This document shows, piece by piece, positions 26,338 through 34,788 of a stretch of DNA of 64,000 nucleotides. The notes under the pieces were generated by a model. The model did no database searches. It was not told where the DNA came from and saw only the letters and a list, made by a program, of their open reading frames with translations. Origin of the DNA: Pollutimonas subterranea (GTDB taxonomy: Bacteria; Pseudomonadota; Gammaproteobacteria; Burkholderiales; Burkholderiaceae_B); NCBI RefSeq assembly GCF_002849655.1, contig NZ_PDNW01000001.1, positions 62,001-126,000 on the forward strand. The letters run 5' to 3'. Position 1 is the first letter of the stretch. The number at the start of each line of letters is the position of its first letter. A program made the position numbers and the translations under genes.

Positions 26338-26442
26338 GGAATTCAATTTATTAAAACGGAACTGTTTAGAATGGACGGCTATTCGGGATGCCGCTGTTTT
26401 TTCGGCAGTTCGTCGTGTATCGATAAAGCTAGGAGATGGCGA

Positions 26443-27819
26443 ATGAAAGAGGTTCTGCGATTAGGGGCGGGGTCTGGTTTTTGGGGCGACGCCCAGGATC
26501 CAGCCGCTGAGCTGCTGGAGAAAGGTGAACTGGATTACTTGTGTTTCGATTATCTGGCCGAACTGACCATGGCATTGCTCCAGCGGCAGAAGATGAAAAA
26601 TCCCGCTGCGGGCTATATACCAGACGCGGTGCAATGCATGAGTGCACTGCTGCCTGAAGCGCGAGAGCGCGGGACACGCCTGATATCCAACGGCGGGGGT
26701 GTCAACATTCGTGCAGCGGCGCAACGTATTGTTGAAGGGGCAAGGAAGGACGGCCTGTCCGGTGCGCGCATTGCGTTGGTGGAAGGAGACGATCTGCTCA
26801 GCAAACTGGACTTGCTGGAGGCCAGCGACGTGCCGTTGACGAACATGGATACGGGAGATGAGAACTTTTCTGTTATACGCTCCCGTGTGGTTTCGGCGAA
26901 CGTCTATACCGATAGCTCCGGTATTGTCGAGGGCTTGAAGGGTGATGCAGATGTGGTGATCACAGGTCGCGTGTCGGATAACGCCTTGTATGTTGGTCCA
27001 GTGGCGCACGAATTTGGATGGCGGCGAGATGCGGCTCATACCGACTTGCTGGCCGCGTCGGTGACTGTCGGCCACATCCTGGAGTGTGCTGCGGGATGCA
27101 CGGGTGGCATGTCGTCGCGCTTCGCGGACATGCCCCGCATGGGGCATGTTGGCTTTCCGATCGCCGAGTTTCGCCGTGATGGCAGTGCCGATATCACGAA
27201 GCTTCCCGGCACCGGAGGGTGCGTCGATCTCTTTACGGTCAAAGAGCATTTGGTCTACGAAATCTCTGATCCGCGCAATTATCTTATGCCGGACGCCGTT
27301 GCGGACTTCACCTCTTTGCGCTTGGATGCCGTCGGCGCCGATCGTGTACGGGTGTCCGGCGTCAGGGGCAAGCCCGCGCCCGACCTGCTCAAGCTTGTGG
27401 TTGGGTACCAAGATGGCTGGATAGGGGAAACCATGGCGTTCTTCCCTTGGCCGAACGCTTATGACCGTGCCTGCAAGGCTCGCGAAACCATGCTCGAGAG
27501 ATTCGAGCGGATGGGGCTGGCGGCTGACCAAATCCAGTTTGATTTCGTTGGCCTGAACATGCTGCATGGTCCGGCCGCGCCCGCCCCAGAACGGAAGCTG
27601 GCCAACCAAATGAGCGAGGTGGGGTTGCGCTGCGCGGTACGTACCAGGACGCGAGAGGAAGCTGACAAGGTTCGGCGTGCCGGTACCCACTTATGGATCA
27701 TGGGTCCTGGTGGAACATCATTCGGCACTCCGATGAAGACGCGACCCATTGTGGCTTTGTGGCCAACATTGATTCCTCGCGAATTCGTTCAGCAAACCAC
27801 CGACATCTTAGTAGCTTGA
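26443..27819 (+). CDS. AtuA-family acyclic terpene utilisation protein
   Basis: 458 residues from ATG 26443, which has AGGAGA upstream; an in-frame upstream ATG (26371) is not preceded by a site and adds an unrelated Cys-rich stretch. The AtuA/DUF1446 domain fills the protein: RLGAGSGFWGDAQDPAAELL, DYLCFDYLAELTMALLQRQK, VVITGRVSDNALYVGPVAHE and GTGGCVDLFTVKEHLVYEIS. AtuA is needed for citronellol/geraniol use in Pseudomonas, but its reaction is not established. In longer homologues a small ferredoxin-fold domain follows in the same chain; here it is encoded by the next gene. First of a four-gene operon with acyl-CoA carboxylase. Confidence 0.88.
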   Translation: MKEVLRLGAGSGFWGDAQDPAAELLEKGELDYLCFDYLAELTMALLQRQKMKNPAAGYIPDAVQCMSALLPEARERGTRLISNGGGVNIRAAAQRIVEGARKDGLSGARIALVEGDDLLSKLDLLEASDVPLTNMDTGDENFSVIRSRVVSANVYTDSSGIVEGLKGDADVVITGRVSDNALYVGPVAHEFGWRRDAAHTDLLAASVTVGHILECAAGCTGGMSSRFADMPRMGHVGFPIAEFRRDGSADITKLPGTGGCVDLFTVKEHLVYEISDPRNYLMPDAVADFTSLRLDAVGADRVRVSGVRGKPAPDLLKLVVGYQDGWIGETMAFFPWPNAYDRACKARETMLERFERMGLAADQIQFDFVGLNMLHGPAAPAPERKLANQMSEVGLRCAVRTRTREEADKVRRAGTHLWIMGPGGTSFGTPMKTRPIVALWPTLIPREFVQQTTDILVA

Positions 27820-27831
27820 GGGGAATACGAT

Positions 27832-28143
27832 ATGACACGTCAACTTCATGAAATTGCCTATGTCAGGTCTGGAGATAAGGGGGACACTTGTACGGCGGGC
27901 CTCCTGGCCAAGACCCCCACGGACTACTCACTTCTATGCGCAAGCGTAACGCCGGAAGCGGTGAAGACGCTTTATGGCGACTGGGTAAAGGGTGAAGTGC
28001 ACTGCCATCCCATGGATAACATCCAGGCGGTGGTGGTGGTAATGCACGGGGCATTAGGAGGGGGGGCGACGAAAACGCTCCGCCTGGATCAGACCGGCAA
28101 GTCGCTGGGACACGCGCTGTTGCGTTTGAGCGTGGTGGAGTGA
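27832..28143 (+). CDS. Stand-alone AtuA-type ferredoxin-fold domain
   Basis: 103 residues. IAYVRSGDKGDTCTAGLLAK at the start, VKTLYGDWVKGEVHCHPMDN in the middle and the late MHGALGGGATKTLRLDQTGK are typical of the small AtuA-like domain found fused to the C-terminus of AtuA in other bacteria. It lies 12 nt after the AtuA gene and 1 nt before the carboxylase beta gene, so it is co-translated with both. It is likely a second subunit of one enzyme. No metal-binding cysteine cluster is seen; the name refers to the fold only. Confidence 0.78.
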   Translation: MTRQLHEIAYVRSGDKGDTCTAGLLAKTPTDYSLLCASVTPEAVKTLYGDWVKGEVHCHPMDNIQAVVVVMHGALGGGATKTLRLDQTGKSLGHALLRLSVVE

Positions 28144-28144
28144 C

Positions 28145-29749
28145 ATGGCAATACTTCATTCCATGTTGCGCAATGCCGGCGGGGATTTCGATCGGAATGT
28201 AGCGGCTTATGAAGACTGGCGGGAGCAGGTGAAAGCGGCTCAGCGGCCTTCCGTCCTGGGTGGGGGAGGCAAGTATGCGAAGACTCATGTTGAGCGCAAT
28301 AAGCTCATGCCACGCGAGCGTATCAATGAACTTCTTGACCCGGGCACGCCCTTCCAGGAGGTCGGGCAGTTGGCTGGACATGGGCTCTACGAAGACGAGG
28401 TTCCTTCCGGCGGGCTGATTGTCGGAGTGGGCATGGTCGAAGGACGGCCTTGCATGGTGATGGCGAACGATGCGACGGTTAAGGGTGGCACTTACTATCC
28501 CATTACCATCAAGAAGCAAATTCGAGCTCAGGCCATTGCGCGCGAGAACGGATTGCCATGCATCTACCTGGTTGATTCCGGTGGCGCCTTTCTGCCATTG
28601 CAGGAAGAGATTTTCCCTGATGAACATCATTTTGGGCGTATCTTCCGCAACATCGCCGAGATGTCCTCGCTAGGGATCAAGCAGATCGCCGCCGTTATGG
28701 GATCTTGCACAGCGGGTGGTGCCTATATTCCGGCCATGTGCGATGAGACCGTCATCATAAACGGCAACGGTACGATTTTCCTGGGTGGGCCGCAATTGGT
28801 GCAAGCTGCGACCGGCGTCGTGGTCGATGCGGAAACGCTAGGCGGAGCGGATGTCCATACACGCCTGTCGGGCGTGGCTGACCACTTTGCCGACGACGAT
28901 TCACACGCTCTTTCGATCATTCGCGAAATTGTCGCGCGTCCGGGACCTAAGTCTTTCCGGCCGCCGCCCAAGACACCATTGTCACCACTCTATGACCCAG
29001 CCGAATTGCCAGGGCTGATTCCCGCCAACCCCAAGCAGCCGATTCCGGCGCGCGAAATTCTGGCTCGCCTGATGGACGGAAGCGAGCTCAATCTATATCG
29101 CGAACGCTATGGACCAACGCTCATATGCGGTACGGGCGCGATCGAGGGCTATCCGGTCGGGGTCTTGATCAACGATGGTCCTCTCTTTTCAGAGAGTGCC
29201 CAGAAAGCGGCCAATTTCATTGAGCTTTGTACCCAGAGCGACATTCCGTTGCTGTTTCTCCACAACGTCAGTGGGTTCATGGTCGGGCCGGAATACGAGC
29301 ATGGTGGGATCGCCAAGGATGGCGCCAAGATGGTGAACGCAGTGTCCACTTCCCGTGTGCCCAAGTTCAGCGTCATTATCGGCGGCAGCTATGGGGCGGG
29401 GAATTTCGCCATGTGCGGTCGCGCTTTTGGTCCACGTTTTATGGCAATGTGGCCCAATGCACGTACTTCGGTCATGGGGGGCGAGCAGGCGGCCACTGTG
29501 CTTGCTCTTGTGCGTAAGGACCAACTTGCCCGCCAGGGCAAGGAATTCACTGTCGAAGAGGTTGAAGCTTTCAAGCAGCCTATTCGAGACCATTATGCAA
29601 GTCATAGCACTCCAGTTTACGCAGCTTCCCGGCTATGGGTTGATTCCGTAATCGATCCGGTCAACACTCGCCAATGGCTCGCGTTGGGATTGGCTCTGGC
29701 CCACAACGGGCCTAGTGAAAGCACACGCTTCGGCGTATTCAGGATGTAA
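28145..29749 (+). CDS. Acyl-CoA carboxylase beta (carboxyltransferase) subunit, MCC/GCC type
   Basis: 534 residues, the usual length for methylcrotonyl- or geranyl-CoA carboxylase beta. It starts MAILHSMLRN like known MCC/GCC beta chains and shows HVERNKLMPRERINELLDPG, NDATVKGGTYYPITIKKQIR, VMGSCTAGGAYIPAMCDETV (oxyanion loop) and IIGGSYGAGNFAMCGRAFGP (second oxyanion loop). It would transfer carboxylate from biotin to the gamma carbon of a 3-methyl-2-enoyl-CoA. With AtuA beside it, geranyl-CoA-like substrates come first to mind, but 3-methylcrotonyl-CoA or another beta-methyl enoyl-CoA cannot be excluded. Confidence 0.92.
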   Translation: MAILHSMLRNAGGDFDRNVAAYEDWREQVKAAQRPSVLGGGGKYAKTHVERNKLMPRERINELLDPGTPFQEVGQLAGHGLYEDEVPSGGLIVGVGMVEGRPCMVMANDATVKGGTYYPITIKKQIRAQAIARENGLPCIYLVDSGGAFLPLQEEIFPDEHHFGRIFRNIAEMSSLGIKQIAAVMGSCTAGGAYIPAMCDETVIINGNGTIFLGGPQLVQAATGVVVDAETLGGADVHTRLSGVADHFADDDSHALSIIREIVARPGPKSFRPPPKTPLSPLYDPAELPGLIPANPKQPIPAREILARLMDGSELNLYRERYGPTLICGTGAIEGYPVGVLINDGPLFSESAQKAANFIELCTQSDIPLLFLHNVSGFMVGPEYEHGGIAKDGAKMVNAVSTSRVPKFSVIIGGSYGAGNFAMCGRAFGPRFMAMWPNARTSVMGGEQAATVLALVRKDQLARQGKEFTVEEVEAFKQPIRDHYASHSTPVYAASRLWVDSVIDPVNTRQWLALGLALAHNGPSESTRFGVFRM

Positions 29750-29750
29750 C

Positions 29751-31739
29751 ATGTTCAGACGCATATTGATTGCCAACCGCGGTGAGATCGCCTGCCGTAT
29801 CGCCCGGACGTGCCGGGACCTGGGAATAGAGTTCGTGGCGGTGTATTCATCGGCCGATGCGGGTGCATTGCACTTGAAGGGCGCTGTTGCAAGGGTTTGC
29901 GTCGGAGGCGGACCCGCCACAGATAGTTACCTGAAAGGGGATGCGATTATCGCGGCTGCTCTCCAGCATGGCTGCGAGGCGATCCATCCGGGGTACGGCT
30001 TCCTTTCCGAGAATGCGGATTTTGCACAGGCAGTGCAGGATGCCGGCCTGGTTTTCATCGGCCCGCGCGCGCAAACGATCTCGGCGCTCGGAGACAAATC
30101 CCGCGCGAAGTCGTTGATGCGAGACGCCGGCGTGCCAACCGTGCCTGGTATGGTGGAGGCGAGCGAAGATCCGGCGCAAATAGAACGGATGATCCACGAG
30201 ATTGGGCTGCCGGTCCTGCTCAAACCTAGCGCCGGCGGTGGTGGAAAAGGCATGCAGGTCCTTCTATCATTAAATGATCTGCGCCCAGCGGTCGTAGCGG
30301 CAATTCGGGTGGCACGCAGCAGCTTTGGTGACGGACGGCTGATCGTGGAGCGATTCGTCGAACGGCCCAGGCATGTGGAAGTGCAGGTATTCGGGGACCA
30401 GCAAGGCAATGTGGTGCATTTGTATGAGCGCGAGTGCACGCTGCAGCGGCGCCATCAAAAGGTGGTTGAAGAGGCGCCGGCGATTGCGCTGCCTGAGGCG
30501 GTCCGCAAGCAACTCCACGATGCGGCGGTTCGGGGCGCGTTCAGTATCGGATACGTGAATGCCGGCACTTTTGAGTTCATCGTAGATCAGGATCATAATT
30601 TTTACTTTCTCGAAGTGAACACGCGCTTGCAGGTCGAGCATCCGGTAACTGAAGAAATCACCGGCCTGGATTTGGTGGCATGGCAGTTCCGGGTCGCGGC
30701 GGGCGATCCGTTGCCGTTGGCTCAGTCGCAGATCAAGGCGCTGGGTTGCGCGATCGAGTGCAGACTCTATGCGGAAGATCCGGCGGAAGGTTTTCGCCCG
30801 GCGCCGGGTCGCGTGGCGCGCGTGGAGTGGCCGAAGGATGCGCGCGTCGAAGCGGGCATAGCGGCCGGAGACAGCGTTCCCGCCTTCTACGATCCCATGG
30901 TGGCAAAGCTGGTGGTTCGGGGCGAAAATCGTGTTCAGGCGCTGGCGCATATGCATGAGGCCTTGAAAAGCACTGTTTTGCTAGGGCTGACGACCAACCT
31001 AGGCTTTCTGACGCGAGTGCTCGAGGATCCCAAAGTCCATAGCGGACAGATTCATACGCAATACCTCGATGACTCAAAAGAACTTCACAAGCCGGATTCA
31101 AACATAGCGGCAGCCGTCGCCTGTGCGGCCTCCCTGTTCAGCGTATCGGGCGAATCATATTCATCGTGGACGGCCAGCGGAAAAGAGGGTGTGCTTGACC
31201 GGGAGTCGCTGAGTACCGTGGCACCGTTGGGCACGTTGAGCTTTTGGGCGGGCGATCGATTGATCCGTGCCAACCTGTCAGGCCTCCAGGATGGTCAACT
31301 CAGCTTGTGCGTGGACGGAGAAGCGTTCGAGGTCAGCGTTTCGTCGTCTGGGAACGAGGTCATTCGGGGCTCGATAAATGGGCGCCCTTGGGCTGCGTGT
31401 GATACGGGTACGGCCATCGAGTTGCAAGTGAGCGGCAGCCGCTATACGGTTCAGCGGGCCCGTTCCCGCCGTCCCGGCGAAGTCAAGGCTGCGGGTGCCG
31501 CAGTCGCTCCGATGCCCGGCATCGTGGCCGCGCTACCCGTTGAAATTGGAAATGTAGTGGCGGAGGGCGATGTCTTGGCTGTCGTGGAGGCCATGAAGAT
31601 GGAAAATCAAGTACTCGCGTCCGCAGCCGGGTTGGTGACCGCAATTCACTATTCGGTCGGTGCCAATGTCAATGTTGGAGATCTGCTGGTTGAAGTGGAT
31701 GTCGACGATTCCAGGGCACGGAGCGAATCCATTGAATAA
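29751..31739 (+). CDS. Acyl-CoA carboxylase alpha subunit (biotin carboxylase plus BCCP)
   Basis: 662 residues from ATG 29751, one base after the beta gene; an ATG 12 codons earlier lies within that gene. The biotin carboxylase domain runs RILIANRGEIACRIARTCRD, the ATP-grasp glycine loop KPSAGGGGKGMQVL, and FLEVNTRLQVEHPVTEEITG with the catalytic Glu/Arg. The C-terminal BCCP has EAMKMEN, with the biotinyl Lys at about 616. It makes the holoenzyme with the beta subunit and needs biotin ligase. It ends the AtuA operon, and the gene for an IclR regulator follows 142 nt downstream. Confidence 0.93.
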   Translation: MFRRILIANRGEIACRIARTCRDLGIEFVAVYSSADAGALHLKGAVARVCVGGGPATDSYLKGDAIIAAALQHGCEAIHPGYGFLSENADFAQAVQDAGLVFIGPRAQTISALGDKSRAKSLMRDAGVPTVPGMVEASEDPAQIERMIHEIGLPVLLKPSAGGGGKGMQVLLSLNDLRPAVVAAIRVARSSFGDGRLIVERFVERPRHVEVQVFGDQQGNVVHLYERECTLQRRHQKVVEEAPAIALPEAVRKQLHDAAVRGAFSIGYVNAGTFEFIVDQDHNFYFLEVNTRLQVEHPVTEEITGLDLVAWQFRVAAGDPLPLAQSQIKALGCAIECRLYAEDPAEGFRPAPGRVARVEWPKDARVEAGIAAGDSVPAFYDPMVAKLVVRGENRVQALAHMHEALKSTVLLGLTTNLGFLTRVLEDPKVHSGQIHTQYLDDSKELHKPDSNIAAAVACAASLFSVSGESYSSWTASGKEGVLDRESLSTVAPLGTLSFWAGDRLIRANLSGLQDGQLSLCVDGEAFEVSVSSSGNEVIRGSINGRPWAACDTGTAIELQVSGSRYTVQRARSRRPGEVKAAGAAVAPMPGIVAALPVEIGNVVAEGDVLAVVEAMKMENQVLASAAGLVTAIHYSVGANVNVGDLLVEVDVDDSRARSESIE

Positions 31740-31881
31740 TGCATGGGCAACGGACGATGAACGGACTAATTTTGTTTTGACTTGACGTTTCTGGTATTTG
31801 GTTTCCCTTTAAAATCCGCTGTGTAGCCAGATCATTTTGACTTCGTGACCTATAATTCCATTTTTGACCTACCGGATCTAC

Positions 31882-32685
31882 ATGAACCAGATTGAGAGCT
31901 GCCTAAGTACGGACAGCAGTGGAACCGGCGTGCGCGTATTGGCGAGGGGACTGACCATTCTACATGCGTTCGAACCTGATAATGCGTGGCGCTCGAACGC
32001 TGAATTATCGGCGCTTACCAACGTTCCGAAGCCGACGGTTTCCCGCATCACGGCGACGTTGACTGATGCCGGTTATCTCATCTACTCGCCCGAAAAAGCG
32101 CAATACAAGCTGGGTCCGGCCGTATTGGCGCTTGGCTACCTGGCCGCTTCGATTTGTGAGCTGACGATGCAGGCAAGGCCATTGATGCAGGAGTTGGCTG
32201 ATGAGCAGAACGGCTCGATCGTTCTGGCGTCGTTGGATGGCTTAAGCATGGTGTGCCAGGAAGTGTGTCACGGCCGCGGGATGCTGTTCGCGCTGCGTGT
32301 ACATCCCGGCTCGCGCTTGAGTCTGTCCCGGTCCGCTCTGGGAAGGGCGCTGATCGGCGCAATGGCCGAGCAAGAGCGCAGCAAACTTCTGGCGGCCATT
32401 GCGCAGGCCCATCCCGAGCACTGGCAAACGCTGGAGCCCGAAATTCAAGCCAGTGTCCGGCAAATGCAAATGCACAACTATTGCATTGCTTCCGGCACAT
32501 TAGAGACCGGAACCAACGGTATTGCGGTGGTTATCGACACTCCGGAACAGCCTCACGCCTATGCGCTTGGGTTTGCCGTTCCTGCTAACCAGGTCACGGG
32601 TGAATACTTGGCAAGCACAGTAGCCCCACGACTGCTGGAAATCAAGCGTCGCCTGGAGCATGATTTGGCCCGCAGGAGCACATGA
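31882..32685 (+). CDS. IclR-family transcriptional regulator
   Basis: 267 residues from ATG 31882; a TTG six codons upstream is the only alternative. The winged HTH is at about 18-75 (VRVLARGLTILHAFEPDNAW, VPKPTVSRITATLTDAGYLI). The C-terminal effector domain has YKLGPAVLALGYLAAS, GSRLSLSRSALGRALIGAMA and TLETGTNGIAVVIDTPEQPH. IclR proteins bind acids or aromatic metabolites. A TATAAT at 31851-31856 lies close to the start, with only a weak -35. Its place just behind the carboxylase operon suggests it controls parts of the island. Confidence 0.9.
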   Translation: MNQIESCLSTDSSGTGVRVLARGLTILHAFEPDNAWRSNAELSALTNVPKPTVSRITATLTDAGYLIYSPEKAQYKLGPAVLALGYLAASICELTMQARPLMQELADEQNGSIVLASLDGLSMVCQEVCHGRGMLFALRVHPGSRLSLSRSALGRALIGAMAEQERSKLLAAIAQAHPEHWQTLEPEIQASVRQMQMHNYCIASGTLETGTNGIAVVIDTPEQPHAYALGFAVPANQVTGEYLASTVAPRLLEIKRRLEHDLARRST

Positions 32686-32686
32686 C

Positions 32687-33499
32687 GTGAGACGACGTAC
32701 AACTAAACAAACTTCATCCAAACTCATGCCAGAGACGCAATCGTCCAGTCAGGTCAACTCGCTACAGCGAGGGCTTGATATTCTGCATCAATTTGACGGC
32801 CGCCAGGCGCTATTGACGCATACTGAAATTTCCACGCGTTTGGGACTGCCGCGGACCACCGCCACCAAGCTGATTGCCACGCTGGTCGCCAATAATTTCC
32901 TGCGTCAGGATGCAAGTGGCGCCTATGGGCCGGACGTTGCCTGCCTGGCATTAGGACGAGCGGTCAAACGGGGTTTGCCAGTCGTTCAAGCAGCATCGCC
33001 ACAGATGGCCCGGTTTGCTGAAGAGTTCGGCGTCCATGTCAGTCTAATGATGAGGGAACGTCTGCAGATGTTGGTGCTCGAACATGCGGTTCCCACTGGC
33101 TTCAGTCATTTGGGACTGGCAACCGGGGCGCTGGTGCCGATCGCCCGGTCGGCGTCGGGACGTGCCTATTTATGGGCGCAAAAACCTGCGCTGCAAGCAG
33201 AGTTATTCGAGGTATTGAAAGATGTCGGTACAGAAGGCGCACACCGCTTCATGCCGGGTGTCTATGCTGCCTTTCAGGAGCTGGAAGGGCGCGGCTTCTG
33301 TTTCATGGCTTCGCCCGTGACGCGTCAGTCGAATTCGATCGCTACACCATTGTATGACCGAGACGTTCCGTCTTACGCGCTGGCGGCGATGTCGGTGGGT
33401 GGGGACGATACAGAGCGCGCCTTAATTGAAGAGATCGGCCCACGCCTATTACAGTTGTCTGCGGAAATTTCCCGCGACCTTGAGCGCCTGCCGGCTTAA
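32687..33499 (+). CDS. Second IclR-family transcriptional regulator
   Basis: 270 residues from GTG 32687: AGGAG at 32674-32678 gives an 8-nt spacing, better than the downstream ATG at 32726, which has no site. The HTH is at about 22-80 (SLQRGLDILHQFDGRQALLT, LGLPRTTATKLIATLVANNF), followed by an effector domain (LGLATGALVPIARSASGRAY, EGRGFCFMASPVTRQSNSIA). The gene begins one base after the stop of the first IclR gene, so the two are co-translated. Their sequences differ clearly, so they may sense different ligands, or form mixed dimers. It ends 22 bp from the convergent acyl-CoA dehydrogenase gene. Confidence 0.88.
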   Translation: MRRRTTKQTSSKLMPETQSSSQVNSLQRGLDILHQFDGRQALLTHTEISTRLGLPRTTATKLIATLVANNFLRQDASGAYGPDVACLALGRAVKRGLPVVQAASPQMARFAEEFGVHVSLMMRERLQMLVLEHAVPTGFSHLGLATGALVPIARSASGRAYLWAQKPALQAELFEVLKDVGTEGAHRFMPGVYAAFQELEGRGFCFMASPVTRQSNSIATPLYDRDVPSYALAAMSVGGDDTERALIEEIGPRLLQLSAEISRDLERLPA

Positions 33500-33520
33500 G
33501 GAAGGCCTGGGAAATCGCGC

Positions 33521-34681
33521 TCATGCCGATTGCATGAGCTGTTTGCCGATGACCAGTTGCTGGATCTGGGTCGTGCCTTCGTAGAGGCGCAGCAAGCGTA
33601 CATCACGGTAAAAGCGCTCGACCTTATATTCATTGATATAGCCGGACCCTCCGTGTATCTGGACTCCCCGGTCGGCAACACGGCCCACCATCTCGGTAGT
33701 GAACATCTTGGCACAGGACGCCTGCATGCTCACTTCGGGGTCGCGGGCACCGCTGACTTTGGCATCATAGCGGTGTGCTACGGACTGCACTAAAGACCAT
33801 CCGGCCAATAGTTCAGCCTGGCTATCGGCCAGCATGGCTTGCACCAATTGAAAATCTCCGATTCTTTGCCCGAATTGCTTGCGCTGTTGGGCATAGGCGA
33901 TGCTCTCTCCAAGAATGCGATGTGCCATGCCGCAGGCCAGTGCGGAAATGTGAAGCCGGCCACGGTCCAGCACTTTCATTGCCGTCTTGAAGCCTTTGCC
34001 TGGCGTTCCGCCGATGATGTTGGCAGCCGGCACGCGTACATTGTCCAGGTTGACATCGCAAGTCTTGGTGCCGCGCTGACCCATCTTGCGATCAGGTTTG
34101 CCCAACGTCAGCCCGGGCAGGCCAGCCGGGACGACGAAAGCGGAGATGCCGGACGCCTCGGCGCCGCCCGTGCGCGCCATAAGAGTGAAGGCACCCGCGC
34201 GCGGGGCATTCGTGATGAAGCGCTTGGTGCCGCTAATCAGATAATCGACACCATCAAGGACAGCCCGTGTCTTGATTGCTGCAGCATCCGAACCCGCATC
34301 GGGTTCGGTCAGGGCGAACGACACAATCAGCTCGCCGCTGGCGATACGAGGCAGGTACTCAGCCTTCTGTTCCGGCGTCCCGTCCATCAGAATGCCTTGG
34401 GAGCCTATGCCTATGTTCGTCCCTACTACCGAACGGAATGCCAAGGCGGTGCGACCCAGCTCATAGGCCACTTCGCATTCTTGAGCCATGTTCAGGCCAA
34501 TGCCTCCATATTCTTCGGGAATCGAAAGGCCGAACAGGCCCAACTCTTTCATGTCGTCGACGATGTCGTCGGGCACCTTGTCGTGTTCTTCGACATCGTT
34601 CTCTGCGGGAACAAGCCGCTCTTGAATGAATCTTTGGAGCGTGGATTTGAGAAGATAAAAGGTCTCTTGGTCGAGCGACAT
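33521..34681 (-). CDS. Acyl-CoA dehydrogenase with canonical YEGT Glu
   Basis: 386 residues from ATG 34681 with AGGAA upstream; longer frames to 34768 run through the control region. It has SFALTEPDAGSDAAAIKTRA, DYLISGTKRFITNAPRAGAF, IHGGSGYINEYKVERFYRDV and RLYEGTTQIQQLVIGKQ with catalytic E368. It is the only one of the three dehydrogenases here with the standard base. It is transcribed alone and away from a LysR gene, with a promoter at 34712-34740 and an LTTR-style palindrome at 34751-34769. It is therefore likely regulated by that LysR protein in response to a pathway intermediate. Confidence 0.92.
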   Translation of the reverse strand: MSLDQETFYLLKSTLQRFIQERLVPAENDVEEHDKVPDDIVDDMKELGLFGLSIPEEYGGIGLNMAQECEVAYELGRTALAFRSVVGTNIGIGSQGILMDGTPEQKAEYLPRIASGELIVSFALTEPDAGSDAAAIKTRAVLDGVDYLISGTKRFITNAPRAGAFTLMARTGGAEASGISAFVVPAGLPGLTLGKPDRKMGQRGTKTCDVNLDNVRVPAANIIGGTPGKGFKTAMKVLDRGRLHISALACGMAHRILGESIAYAQQRKQFGQRIGDFQLVQAMLADSQAELLAGWSLVQSVAHRYDAKVSGARDPEVSMQASCAKMFTTEMVGRVADRGVQIHGGSGYINEYKVERFYRDVRLLRLYEGTTQIQQLVIGKQLMQSA

Positions 34682-34711
34682 GGTTGGGTTCCTGTATCTG
34701 TATTGACAGGC

Positions 34712-34740
34712 ATTATGAAACCATCGATCATTTTGGACAA
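34712..34740 (-). promoter_or_regulatory. Promoter of the acyl-CoA dehydrogenase gene
   Basis: On the minus strand: TTGTCC (34740-34735), a 17-bp spacer, CATAAT (34717-34712). The weak -35 fits a promoter that needs an activator. The LTTR palindrome sits around -55 from the predicted start near 34705. Confidence 0.5.
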
Positions 34741-34750
34741 TAGCCAATAA

Positions 34751-34769
34751 TTTGAACATCATGTTCAAA
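34751..34769. promoter_or_regulatory. LysR-type operator, perfect 19-bp palindrome
   Basis: TTTGAACATCATGTTCAAA: 9-bp arms around a central C, containing the T-N11-A signature of LysR binding sites. It lies 19 nt upstream of the LysR ATG (34789) and about 55 nt upstream of the predicted start of the divergent dehydrogenase mRNA, the usual recognition-site geometry for activation with autorepression. Confidence 0.65.
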
Positions 34770-34788
34770 AAAACAGAACAAATTATCT

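Noticed and set aside
26461-27690. 409-codon minus-strand frame opposite the AtuA gene, and similar long frames at 48951-50174 and 18680-19552
   Set aside because: Antisense shadows of recognised genes; the sequences are compositionally odd (Arg/His-rich) and match nothing known.
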